Assembly: GCA_037355855.1 (NCBI GenBank)
Contig: CM074758.1
Span: 2,701,001 to 2,765,000, forward strand
DNA length: 64,000 nt
Direction: 5' to 3'
DNA from: Pseudo-nitzschia pungens
Lineage: Eukaryota; Bacillariophyta; Bacillariophyceae; Bacillariales; Bacillariaceae
Part shown: positions 11,700 to 21,625 of the stretch, piece by piece
How positions within the stretch are numbered: the first letter of the stretch is position 1
How the letters are laid out: each line of letters begins with the position of its first letter
The notes under the pieces: model-generated
What the model saw: the letters and a program-made list of their open reading frames with translations, nothing else
What the model was told of the DNA's origin: nothing
Databases searched by the model: none
Program-made: the position numbers and the translations under genes

Positions 11700-13404
11700 T
11701 TACAATTCCGCCAACCACTTCCTTCTCTCACTACTCATTATTGGATCAATATGCTTTCTCCTCTTCTTTCGCTTCGTCTTGCTACTAGCAGAATCTGATT
11801 GTAATGCCACACCTCCACCTTTGCGTTTCGAAGCCATGTTGATTCGTCTCATCAAGGCGATTTCAAAATCTACCACTTTTTCCTTTTGCTTTTTCGCCTC
11901 GATTTTTGCTTTTTCCCTTGCCTCGATGTCTTCCTCCTCTTCTTCCTCGTCTTCGTCTTCTTCCTCGTCTTCGTCTTCTTCCTTGTCTTCGTCTTCTTCC
12001 TCGTCTTTGTCTTTATCTTTGTCTTCTTTTCCCCCTAGGTTGTAGCCAGGGAAGCGGATATCCATCAGTTCTTCACACACTCTTTCATACATTTCTATTC
12101 CATCTTCCGACCACCCCTCCTCGTTTCCACTTCTCGGGTCACAATATTTTTTGCTAACCTCAGGAATACTTTTGTCATCAACTCTTTCCAAGTAATTCAC
12201 CCATCTTGCATATTCGTTATGAATTATAACCAATGCAAATGCCTCATCACTCACGGAATATATTTCACCAATCAATTTTGTTTTTTGCCATTTTGGGCAA
12301 AAAACCGATGGCAGGAATGCAGCCAAGATGCGGGTTGCAAAATAATAGAAGTCATCTTCTCCTTCCTTCTTCCTATAGCTCGGATGCAGGACGGGAGCAT
12401 CATCATCCTCCATCTCGAGAAGCTTTAGCGTGCCTGGAAATCCTTCAGGCAGCACCCATTCATTTCGCCTCGTTTTTGCCTTCTTGAAGTCATCTGTAAC
12501 AGGAACGGTAACCGTGTGCTTGTTAGTATTGGCATCCACTTGCTCATTATAATAATCATTCCCACATCATTTTACATTATTAGCATTAGCACTCACCAAT
12601 CCAATGCTTCCTAACTAAAGACTGCACCGCAGTTCTCAAGTCATTTACCGCCCTTCTGATTATCATCCAGTTGTATTCATAGAATTCGTTTTTGGCAACG
12701 CCTTCCGGTAGTTGAAGCTTTTCCTCCTTCATCATTGTTTTCAGAATTTGGATCGACTCTTTCTTATCCACAAATTTATGACTCTGAAAAATATTTAGCT
12801 TTACATACTGATTCACCCTTTGGCTCAACACCGTCGCTTGATGGATCCTAAGTTTCCGCTCGATTTCTTCCTTATCGACGTTGCCTTTTTCCTTTTCCGT
12901 TCGTTGTCCTTCTGTCTCTTTTTCAACCAGTTTTCTCTCCCTTTCGTCAAGTCGTTTCTCCTTTTCTTCAAGTCGTTTCTCCATTTCAGCTAATCGTCTC
13001 TCTGTTTCTGCGACTCTGTCGTCCCATTCACTGTTCCGCACCGTCCTCGGCTCTGTCATATTTGCATTCTCTGCGACAATAACGTTCCCGTTTGCGTTGA
13101 AGTTCACATTCCCTCTTGTGCTGAAGGTCACATTGTCTATCGAAGTTTTGGTGGATTGGGGTTTATTTGTGTGCTTCGTTTTCCGATGCTGCTGCTTCTT
13201 CGACGGCTGCTGCTTCTTCGACGGCTGATGCTGCTTCTTCGTCGACGGCTGCTGCTGCTTCCGCGCCGATGCCACAGTTGGTGTTATCACATTGGGATCG
13301 GGTAGGGATAATCCACTGCGATTCTTTCTTGGACTGTTCACATCAGCTGAGACTGGACTAATTTCTGCAATAGCTTTAGTCAGTTGCAATGCTTCTCTAT
13401 TCAT
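11700..13404 (-). CDS. Coiled-coil protein with acidic repeat and C-terminal NLS, two exons; possible transposon accessory gene
   Basis: Two adjacent minus-strand frames join through one short intron. Exon 1 is 13404-12597, ending ATTG before a strong GTGAGT donor. The intron is 12596-12539 (58 bp) and exon 2 is 12538-11700. The join keeps the frame and gives about 548 residues; the downstream frame has no ATG of its own at its start, which supports splicing. The N-terminal third is Gln/Lys/Ser-rich, followed by a Glu/Arg/Lys coiled coil (~residues 130-180), a helical segment with NEFYEYNWMIIRRAVNDL, then a long Asp/Glu/Lys repeat and a basic TKRKKRRKH near the end. No family was recognised. 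It lies 452 bp downstream of the transposase gene on the same strand, so it may be part of that element, but it could equally be a host gene. Confidence 0.6.
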
Positions 13405-13855
13405 GGTGATTAATGTTGTAATTTAGTGGAATTTCTGAAAAGTTGTTTTCAATCAGTTGTGTTACTCAATTATGAAGACTTTCCGCAAAAATCAAGATCG
13501 AAGAATTACAACAAAAATCACGTCCACACGTCCACATCCAATAATTACTGGACGGCTTCCTCTATCAATGCAAGCCATCATGCCGCGCCATTTTATTGTT
13601 TCCAAAAAACGTACTTATCCTCTACATGATATTCTCTGTTAGCTTTGCATCCTCTCAAGGTGGAAGCGTAGTCGCCCGCGCCAATTTTGCTCTCTTATAA
13701 TTTCTGTACCTGACATAGTAACGTTTTTTTGGGGCGGTCGCGTCGCGATGAATTTGCGAATTAGGGACTATCTTAGCTATTACGAAAAAAAAATTTGCGA
13801 AGTAGGGACTATCTTAGTTTTTACATTAAAAAAAAAAGTAACTACTATTTCTTAC
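13405..13855. other. Spacer with a duplicated 3' flank motif
   Basis: Between the transposase stop and the coiled-coil gene. It contains two copies of GCGAA-TAGGGACTATCTTAG (around 13755-13776 and 13797-13818) separated by A-rich sequence. No gene or terminal inverted repeat was recognised. Confidence 0.5.
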
Positions 13856-16800
13856 TCACTCTTCCTCTGTTTCGTCCATGTCATTTGCCAATTGACATTG
13901 ACTGTAAAGTGTTGCATATGATGTAGAAGCCAGGCTCTCATTCCTTTCTTCAAAACTGTCCAACCAAGCACCACGATTGGCCACTACTAGCCACCTGTTT
14001 GCAGCCGAGATACTTCCATCTTTATTCAACTCTGGCACAACAGCAATATCTGATAAAATTGCGTCTGTGTTGAATACAAAGAAACCTTCTTCCAAAGTAC
14101 CCTTGGAAACAAATCTTGACTTCGACCTTGTGGGCTCTTTCTTGAATTTTCTAACGACGGCATAAAGACCTTCATTTTCAACCGGGTAATTATTCACTCT
14201 ACCCGTTGGACGTTTCAGGTTATCTAGTTCAAGAAAACATAGAATCTGACACGGGATTGCTTCCGAATCAACACTGACCACTACCCAATCCATCCAAACG
14301 GCATTCACTTGCCCAGATGTCGATCTGTAGGAGGGATGGCATCGAAACAAATATCCGACCTTGTTTGTTGAATCCCATCGATTGTGTTCTGTGAATGCTT
14401 CTACCGATGTGCCATCGACTAGTAACGGCAACACCGAATCGCAGACAAAATCCAGAATTACCGATGGCAAAAACGGTTTGTCCTTATTTGAAGTTCTATG
14501 CCAAGTCATGCTTCCCTTACTTTGTTTGGCGTCACGGTGTATTTTGAATAGTGAGCCGGCTTTCTTCGGTCTGGGTTTCGCTGTCGGGTCTTCATGCTTT
14601 TCCTCCAACCCGTAACACATATTGGCAGTACGCAACAGCAACTTTTCCGTTTGTCGTTTTGTTGTTTGGCTAATCAATGTAGCTGCGTTTTGTTGTGTGT
14701 TCTTTGCTGGAGCCTTCACCTCTGTCTTGTGATGACTCTCACTGAAGCTACTATCCCACCCCAGTGGATGTCCCCACAACTTTATGTACTCTGGGATGTG
14801 AAAATATAGATGGTTCTTGATGAGTCTCGTCCCCATTCCTTTCCGAATACATGCAGTATTGATTGTGTTAATAAAATGAATTATTGTTTTTGGTAGATTT
14901 CGGAGACCTTTTGGAGTAATTCTTCCATGTTTGAGAAACTCTTCCATTGATATGATTTGTTCAATGACGTCAATTTGTGTAGTTGCAAATCTCAGATCAC
15001 CCACTATCTCTTGGCCAGCTTCCGACGCCAGTGCTACAAGGATGCACAATAGCATACCGCTATAATCTTTTCCTTCTTTTTTCGCAATGGACATAATGCT
15101 TGTTCCAAATTTGGTTCTAGGAAAATCCCTGTCGGATTGTCTTGATAATAGCGCACCATATCTTTGAGCAATATATCCAAGTGCTTCCACCGTCGCCCTC
15201 CCTTTCTTTAGGTTCGCGGCGTATTTACACTCAACACTAGTGTTTACCAACTGTTGTTCTATTGCTTCCACACATCGCCTGGCTACCCCTAATTGATGCA
15301 TATGTAGTGTTTCACCTGGTGTTGCGAGGTGTATATTATTGAGATTGGACCCGAAATTTAAACTGTGGAATGCGTTCTCGATACGGTGGTGTGATTGTTG
15401 TTTGAAATAATCCGTTGCATCTTCTCCGTCTGGTATTTCGAAGTCGTCTGGTTTCCACAGTTTTACATGTTGTTGTGCTGCTGGCCTATTGATTTCAGTT
15501 GTTGCACAATCACAGTGTCTGCATAGTTTTTTAACCCTGGCCGATCGGGATCCATATTTTCCACAAAGCTTGTCATGGAGTTCGGTATCTCCTACAACAT
15601 ATGCAATCGCAAATTTCATTCTAACGCTCCACACTTTCCCTGCATAGGGAAGGTAATCCCACAGAATTCCATCCCCTCTGGCATCAATTTCCCTCAACGA
15701 TTCTAGTGCAACGGCAATCGCATTATGAATGTTCTGTACCCCTTCTGTCGGCGTAGCTTTCCTTGAATGATGGGTGTTTTCCCATTCGCTGTCTGGATGG
15801 AAGTAAATAGTAGTCCAAGCCTCTGGGCGTTTTCTTGTCTCTACACTGAAAATACCCAGAGTCATATTGAGAGGAGTAAGAGACAATCTGCCATGCGCAT
15901 CCAGGCTGATCCCGTCCATGTAAAAAATCAGTGGTACCAAAATTTCAGGAGGATCTGCGTTTTGCTGGCACATTAACCTCCATGAGTCCTTCCACCAAGT
16001 TCCATGATGAAGCTCTGAAATGTATGTGTCTTCCGTTATGGCAGGATCATTGTCTGGCTGCAGCGGAGTTGTTATACTTGGAAAGGAGAGATTTTGGTCA
16101 CACATCAGCTCACTATTGGATAGAAGAGAATACAGTGCTTCTTTAAAATTGCGAATGTAAATCTGAGCAGGTTTCTTGTCTGGTAGCCAAGTAACTAGCT
16201 TTGGTTCAAATCTTGTGTTGGGTATTTTGACATGCTTCTGTATTTCTTGGAAAACAACTTCACGTTTTCTGATTTTCGCCGTACGAAAATCAAAACCAGG
16301 GAGGTTTTGACATTCCTTTGCCCAATTCATTATGGTTTGAAATGTACCTAATTGTAAGCGATGCCTTGACATTAGATTCATAAGCTTGATTTCAGCGTGT
16401 AGCTGCTGAGTTGTATCAGGTATTGGGTGGGAACGGAACATCTGTTCCATGTTATTGAGCGCATCCGGTTCTGTACTTTTTTGTTCATTTGCATCATCCA
16501 TCAGTGTAACTCCGTCGTTGTCTTCCTCTTCATTATCTTCCTCTTGATCTACCTCCGGAGCTGCTAAATAGGACTGTATAACATTGCGCTGTATAGGTGG
16601 TACCAGAACGTCTGGTACCGCTTGCCTATTTAAATCCTGATTCTGGTCCCCGGTCGAAATTCTATCAGATGCCGCTTCTCCCTGTGGACCATTTGCTGTC
16701 ATCATCAAGGAAAAACTGGATGGGTTGTGTCGGCCCGCACCTCCACCCGTGTGGTGGATTTCGAATACGGACGCACCTGTTTTATCTACTACATTATGAT

Positions 16801-17002
16801 AGTAGTATCTGCCGCATTCGCCTGATCTGGTCAAGTGGCTTGTAAGCCCGCTGCAAACGTATTTGAAAGATGACTGATCCTTTTTAGACACTCTTTTGTA
16901 CCCACGAAATTTTTTCAGTGTGTTCGTGTTCTTAAAACATGCCAGACAGTAGAAGTCTGCCAAGATTTTAACACCATCGGAATACTTTCTTTTCTTTGGC
17001 AT
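13856..17002 (-). CDS. DDE transposase of the CACTA superfamily, Plavaka-like
   Basis: Single open frame of about 1048 residues from the ATG at 17002, where the protein begins MPKKRKYSDG, a nuclear-localisation-like start. An ATG 12 codons upstream is possible. The N-terminus has spaced Cys/His resembling the zinc finger of Plavaka proteins (CSGLTSHLTRSGEC). The core carries FYMDGISLDAHGRLSLTP (probable first catalytic Asp region), then LPYAGKVWSVRMKF, a segment GDTELHDKLCGKYG leading to CRHCDC, and TPGETLHMHQLGVARR, matching the usual order of CACTA/Plavaka motifs. This protein would cut and join the element's ends in the nucleus. No stops interrupt it, so it may be recently active. Family assignment is by motif order only. 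I found no convincing CACTA-type terminal inverted repeats. Confidence 0.65.
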   Translation of the reverse strand: MPKKRKYSDGVKILADFYCLACFKNTNTLKKFRGYKRVSKKDQSSFKYVCSGLTSHLTRSGECGRYYYHNVVDKTGASVFEIHHTGGGAGRHNPSSFSLMMTANGPQGEAASDRISTGDQNQDLNRQAVPDVLVPPIQRNVIQSYLAAPEVDQEEDNEEEDNDGVTLMDDANEQKSTEPDALNNMEQMFRSHPIPDTTQQLHAEIKLMNLMSRHRLQLGTFQTIMNWAKECQNLPGFDFRTAKIRKREVVFQEIQKHVKIPNTRFEPKLVTWLPDKKPAQIYIRNFKEALYSLLSNSELMCDQNLSFPSITTPLQPDNDPAITEDTYISELHHGTWWKDSWRLMCQQNADPPEILVPLIFYMDGISLDAHGRLSLTPLNMTLGIFSVETRKRPEAWTTIYFHPDSEWENTHHSRKATPTEGVQNIHNAIAVALESLREIDARGDGILWDYLPYAGKVWSVRMKFAIAYVVGDTELHDKLCGKYGSRSARVKKLCRHCDCATTEINRPAAQQHVKLWKPDDFEIPDGEDATDYFKQQSHHRIENAFHSLNFGSNLNNIHLATPGETLHMHQLGVARRCVEAIEQQLVNTSVECKYAANLKKGRATVEALGYIAQRYGALLSRQSDRDFPRTKFGTSIMSIAKKEGKDYSGMLLCILVALASEAGQEIVGDLRFATTQIDVIEQIISMEEFLKHGRITPKGLRNLPKTIIHFINTINTACIRKGMGTRLIKNHLYFHIPEYIKLWGHPLGWDSSFSESHHKTEVKAPAKNTQQNAATLISQTTKRQTEKLLLRTANMCYGLEEKHEDPTAKPRPKKAGSLFKIHRDAKQSKGSMTWHRTSNKDKPFLPSVILDFVCDSVLPLLVDGTSVEAFTEHNRWDSTNKVGYLFRCHPSYRSTSGQVNAVWMDWVVVSVDSEAIPCQILCFLELDNLKRPTGRVNNYPVENEGLYAVVRKFKKEPTRSKSRFVSKGTLEEGFFVFNTDAILSDIAVVPELNKDGSISAANRWLVVANRGAWLDSFEERNESLASTSYATLYSQCQLANDMDETEEE

Positions 17003-17289
17003 CACGTCAACAAGAAGATAATGATTTCTGGGTCTCAAAGGACAGCAATATTCATTATCTTGTTATCATTAATTTCACCCATACCTTGTCGTTTCAAGAA
17101 AGGAAGCAAGAACCAAAATCGTCGTCACGGAAAGATGCTCCTTTAGAGTTAGTACAGCACTTGCATTCAAAATGAATTAAAGAACGAAAAAACTCTTCAT
17201 TTTCTTAAGCTAATCGTGAATTAGTGGTGACAGAGGCGCATGTGCTATCTTGTGCTGCTGTCAGTTCAAGCCACTCCCATGCCTCTCAT
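17003..17289. other. Upstream region of the transposase gene
   Basis: AT-rich; probably holds the transposase promoter. No gene and no clear transposon end were identified. Confidence 0.35.
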
Positions 17290-17790
17290 CTTTTGTCTTA
17301 TTTAGTGCTTGCTTTATCTGTGTATTATTTTGCATCTTCATGAATACTTTTTGGAATATTTCCAGCATTCGAGTAACCATACTCCTCACCATATGTATGC
17401 TTCTGACTATGAAAAGAATCAAACTCAAAAGATCCTATTGTGTGGGGTGCGTCCCACCATATGTTCTTTTGTCTTATTTAGTGCTTGCTTTATCTGTGTA
17501 TTATTTTGCATCTTCATGAATACTTTTTGGAATATTTCCAGCATTCAAGTAACCATACTCCTCACCATATGTATGCTTCTGACTATGAAAAGAATTAAAC
17601 TCAAAAGATCCTATTGTGTGGGGTGCGTCCCATATGTTCTTTTGTCTTATTTAGTGCTTGCTTTATCTGTGTATTATTTTGCATCTTCATGAATACTTTC
17701 TGGAATATTTCCAGCATTCAAGTAACCATATTCCTCACCATATGTATGCTTCTGACTATGAAAAGAATTAAACTCAAAAGATCCTATGTT
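17290..17790. repeat. Tandem repeat, units of 176 and 173 bp plus a partial third
   Basis: Units begin with CTTTTGTCTTATTTAGTGC at 17290, 17466 and 17639. The first spacing is 176 bp and the second 173 bp; the third copy runs to about 17788. Copies differ by only a few bases, so the amplification is recent. The open frames within the array reflect the repeat and are unlikely to be genes. The array lies about 290 bp upstream of the transposase and could be subterminal repeat DNA of that element. Confidence 0.92.
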
Positions 17791-18600
17791 TCATGGATAT
17801 TTCCTCCAGTAGTGTCAATACTTTCTAGTAGAAAATATACAACAGTCAAATGAATGGGATATCTATGATACCACATTTATTTAATGTACTTTGGGATGTT
17901 ACTTCCTCGTTGGGCCCCCTAGTAACAGAATAGAAAATCTGTATCAAATCCAAGTTCATAAGATACAAAAACAGTGCTGTTAGAAGATCTGGAAGAAAAA
18001 TGGCTATTAAATTTAGTTTTGTCTGTTGGTAGTTTAAGTTGTGTCTGTTGGCCGATAAACATTTGTGTGAATAAATTTTAATGGTTAAGTGTTGTCTGTT
18101 GTGAGCAAACTAATGTTAAGGCGATTAAATTTGTTGTATGTTCTTGGTAAATTAACATGATCAAGATTAAATTTAGTTTTGTCTGTTGGTAGTTTAAGTG
18201 GTGTCTGTTGGATGATAAACATTTCTGTGAATAAATTTTAATGGTTTCAAATGTAGTTTGTATCTCTAATGAAGTGTACATGTAGAAGTAACCAGTTAAA
18301 ACCTAAACTTTTGTGAGTGAATTTTGGTTTTTTTATATTTCCTGTAAATTGTACTCTGTGATAGCGTGAATCAATTTTGGATTTTTCATATTTCCTGTAA
18401 ATTGTACTCTGTGATTCTAGTGAAGTGTACATATAGAAGTATCCAAATTAAACCTGAGTTGTTTCAGAATCAACACGCTACTAGATCAGTAATGAAAGTA
18501 ACACTCAGAATACTAGTGGAAGTATCACCACCAGCAGTTGCAATAGTGGAATTAGAATTTTCATTTCTCCATTTTCCAACAACAGTATAAGATCACAATT
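17791..18600. repeat. AT-rich region with two interspersed duplications
   Basis: One duplicated block contains TTAAATTTAGTTTTGTCTG followed by TTGGTAGTTTAAGT (18006-18060 and 18169-18245, including AATAAATTTTAATGGTT). A second holds ATATTTCCTGTAAATTGTAC followed by TCTGTGAT (about 18336-18362 and 18388-18415). No genes were recognised. Confidence 0.7.
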
Positions 18601-19765
18601 CTAGTTTTGCATCCTGGCAAAACTGAATTCATACTTCGGATTCACACAACAACGTCGGATCGAAGGTCACCATGGGATTCTCTTCAGGGCTAACTCAATG
18701 TACAGGGCTAGCCTAGTGGTGGGGTAGCTCCCTGAGATCATACCACTAGCTGTACGAGCGCACTGTTGAGATACCATGGAGAGGGACAACAACCTAATAC
18801 CTCCACTATGACTCTGGATCAAGGTATGCCTGGTTGCTAAATGTCTCTCTAGACTGGAGATGGTGGTTTCCTCATGTCAGAGTCTTCGTTGGTTTCCTCA
18901 AGTCAGAGTCTTCGTTGGGTTCCTCAAGTCGGAGTCGTCGTTGGGTGTAACCACAAGGGAATGATCTTTTACATAGCAAAATGCAGTGGCCCTGGTGGGA
19001 CAGGGTGGTGAACCTTGCATAATTTTGCTGTGATTGAGGTCTTTTCAACGAGGCTGCTGGTGTCTTTAAAGGAGTGATTCTGATTGAACTTGCGGTGGCC
19101 CCGCGGTGGTTTCGACTGCTTTCAGTTGTTACTACCTTTGTTCATTGGATAACCTCCGTACACAGCGACGGTTTGGATAACTGACCGTATCAGTCCAGGT
19201 GTCATCGGTGCCTCATCTCCATATACAAAGTGCCTCTGGCAGCCCGTTTGGAGAAGAAACTGATAGGTTCGGGCTTGCCTTAAAAGTCAAGTGGGGAGTA
19301 TTGCTTCGCGCAATCTCCTCGCGCTAGGTTCGGGCTTGCCTTAAAAGTCAAGTGGGGAGTATTGCAAAGCGCAATCTCCTCGCGCCCCCACTTCAACAAT
19401 CAACCATATCTATCGGAATCGCAATCGAAGAAGTATCGGAATCGCAATCGAAGAAGTATCGGAATCGCAATCGAAGAAGTATCGGAATCTATCGAAATCG
19501 CAATCACAAAGAGTTTTTCGAAATTCTTGTGTTTCTGAACGAGATATTTCTACAGTCACGATATTTCTACTGTCAACCAAAACAAACACCAAACATGACG
19601 CTGTTTACAACGGAATCGAAGCGATTCCCACAAACAACAACGGCGGCGTTGCGTTTCGAATAACAAAGGCGGCGTTTCGAACAACAACGGCGGCCTTTTG
19701 AAAACGCTACTATCTAAATCAAAATGGCAATCGAACGAACTACTTTAAATTGTAAATTAATATTA
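18601..19765. other. Non-coding region with hairpin, short tandem repeats and a 60-bp direct duplication
   Basis: It contains a hairpin-forming pair around 18697-18756 (GTACAG..CTAGTGGT against ACCACTAGCTGTAC, one arm bulged), a triplicated segment at about 18870-18945 (TTCCTCAAGTCAGAGTCTTC variants), a 60-bp direct duplication at 19264-19385 (GGTTCGGGCTTGCCTTAAAA ... TCTCCTCGCGC), and three copies of ATCGGAATCGCAATCGAAGA at 19412-19490. No protein-coding gene or tRNA could be supported. Confidence 0.6.
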
Positions 19766-20956
19766 TTATATTGGATCGGCCCTGAGTACAGTTCTACATG
19801 GGACGAAGGCGCTCATAATATAACAACCGTCGTATTTGGGATTCGAACAGCTGTGCAAGATGGTAGAGTTAAACAACAGTGCTTCCCCAGAACGTAGTGG
19901 AATTTTGATTCCGTACGTAGGGAATATAAAATAATATATAACTTCATCGTCCTCTACCCCCTGGGGACCTACCACAGTCAAAAGACTGTAGTAATAGTCA
20001 CGATCGGTATGGCATTTGGAGTGGTAATTCTTACCCGTTGAAAAGGCAAGATAGTGACTATCGCCGCCGACCGTTTCAAGTGTTGTTTGCCTCACCACCT
20101 GACGTATCACCGAAATTTCATGACCAAAATAATTCCGAACCGGACGTATAGTATCCTCCAATTCGTTGACAATATGAGATGCAACCATGTTCAAATCTGC
20201 CTGTTTCCGTTCCCCCACATTCTTTTTGAACGCATACTGACCTATGCCACGACTTGCACGGTTGGGTCGAATACCAACAATGGCATACCCATCATCGACG
20301 CTACCGCACTCGCATCCTCTTTCAACTGTTGGTTTCGCTGCAACAACATCTTCTGCAAACGTTCTTGTATATCGGATATTATTGGTTCCAGCCAGATGTT
20401 TTCTCGCTTCTGTTCTGGATGCTTTGGCAAATATTCGCAGTGATGGTTGCGATCGATCCACTGCAATTAGGTGGTTATCCTCTGTACTATCCATGGTCTC
20501 GAAAGGTTTCATCTTCGGTTGCGGATCAATAGACACAACGTCATTCCATTCGTATTTGTTGGATTCAACTTTCTCTTTATCCCATTTCGTTACAAAAAAT
20601 TTACCTTTGTAAAATAGATCGTTGTTGCTTACCCTCTTCAGCTGTGTTTTGACGACGTTATTGGATGTTGGTGAATGAGTAGGTTCATCGATTCTTGGTC
20701 TTATCCTAGCCACGTGTTTATAGGTGGTGTGGGTTTTCGACTTGGGTGGTGCATTTTTGATAAAATTCGATGTCATTCTTCTTCTCGCTTCCTTAGCAGC
20801 TTTCCTTTTGGCTTTTTTGTAGAGGCCTCTTTTGGAAATTTCGTTCCCGGTGATTGTTGTCCTGCCTTTCTTCATCGTGCGTCGTCTTCGTTGCGTCGCG
20901 TCGTCGTCTTTTTTGTCTTCCGTTGTTTCGCTTGTACTGTTTGGGTCGTATCGCAC
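19766..20956 (-). CDS. 2OG-Fe(II) dioxygenase-like protein (TET/JBP-like fold), 3' exon of a spliced gene
   Basis: Predicted double-stranded beta-helix dioxygenase. About 310-370 residues into the 396-residue frame are the H-x-D iron ligands (CHTDRDYY) and the distal His (FNSTILHSCSNP). The loop before the distal His, SGEALLFN, is typical. About nine to ten residues after the distal His, where the Arg or Lys that grips 2-oxoglutarate is expected, there is GCYIMSAF instead. The frame begins with GTG, not ATG, and upstream there is an acceptor CACGCAG| at 20971. Splicing to a donor CAAAG|GTACGC at 21417/21418 joins in frame to an upstream open exon (to about 21625), itself without ATG, so the true start lies further up. 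The basic N-terminal part suggests a nuclear or DNA-associated role; hydroxylation of nucleic acid or protein is inference. Confidence 0.6.
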   Translation of the reverse strand: MRYDPNSTSETTEDKKDDDATQRRRRTMKKGRTTITGNEISKRGLYKKAKRKAAKEARRRMTSNFIKNAPPKSKTHTTYKHVARIRPRIDEPTHSPTSNNVVKTQLKRVSNNDLFYKGKFFVTKWDKEKVESNKYEWNDVVSIDPQPKMKPFETMDSTEDNHLIAVDRSQPSLRIFAKASRTEARKHLAGTNNIRYTRTFAEDVVAAKPTVERGCECGSVDDGYAIVGIRPNRASRGIGQYAFKKNVGERKQADLNMVASHIVNELEDTIRPVRNYFGHEISVIRQVVRQTTLETVGGDSHYLAFSTGKNYHSKCHTDRDYYYSLLTVVGPQGVEDDEVIYYFIFPTYGIKIPLRSGEALLFNSTILHSCSNPKYDGCYIMSAFVPCRTVLRADPI

Positions 20957-20970
20957 CTCCGTCGTCTCGT

Positions 20971-21570
20971 CTGCGTGAAACGTTAAGTAGGGGGGGGGGT
21001 TAGTAATAATTACAATTAAATCTTCCTGGGTGAAAACGTAATCGTGTTAGCGTACCTTTGTCGTCGTTTTCGTTCGTCTTTGTCGTCTTCCGTTGTTGTC
21101 TTCCGTTGTTGTCTTCCGTCGTCGTCTTCCCTGGTCGTATTCAATTCTTCCTCCTATGTCACGAAAACAAGAACTTGCGCCTGTTGAAGTCCTATCGCAC
21201 CTCCGTCGTCTCGTCTGCGTGAAAGGTTAAATAGGGGGGGGGGGTTAGTAATAATTACAATTAAATCTTCCTGGGTGAAAACGTAATCGTGTTAGCGTAC
21301 CTTTGTCGTCGTTGCACCTCCGTCGTCTCGTCTGCGTGAAAGGTTAAATAGGGGGGGGGGGTTAGTAATAATTACAATTAAATCTTCCTGGGTGAAAACG
21401 TAATCGTGTTAGCGTACCTTTGTCGTCGTTTTCGTTCGTCTTTGTCGTCTTCCGTTGTTGTCTTCCGTTGTTGTCTTCCGTTGTTGTCTTCCGTCGTCGT
21501 CTTCCCTGGTCGTATTCAATTCTTCCTCCTATGTCACGAAAACAAGAACTTGCGCCTGTTGAAGTCCTAC
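20971..21570 (-). repeat. Three near-identical copies of one intron and its flanking exon ends
   Basis: Read on the minus strand, intron-like copies run 21417-21332, 21300-21215 and 21055-20971 (86, 86 and 85 bp). Each starts GTACGCTAACACG and ends with a C-run plus CACGCAG. The flanking exon text ACGAGACGACGGAGGTGC on one side and ACGACGACAAAG on the other is also copied, as is a longer block up to CTTCAACAGGCGCAAG. The middle copy would introduce a stop (GTGCGATAG) if its exon were used, so productive splicing probably skips from the first donor to the last acceptor. Confidence 0.8.
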
Positions 21571-21625
21571 CGGCGATGGATGCAGATTGATTGATTTCAA
21601 GACGTTTGGGGGCCAAGTCAAACAA

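Noticed and set aside
11779..12045. Plus-strand frame with a long Ser run
   Set aside because: It is the complement of the Asp/Glu repeat in the minus-strand gene.
17250..17853. Overlapping plus-strand ORFs in the 176-bp array
   Set aside because: They are produced by the repeat itself and share the same text in shifted frames.
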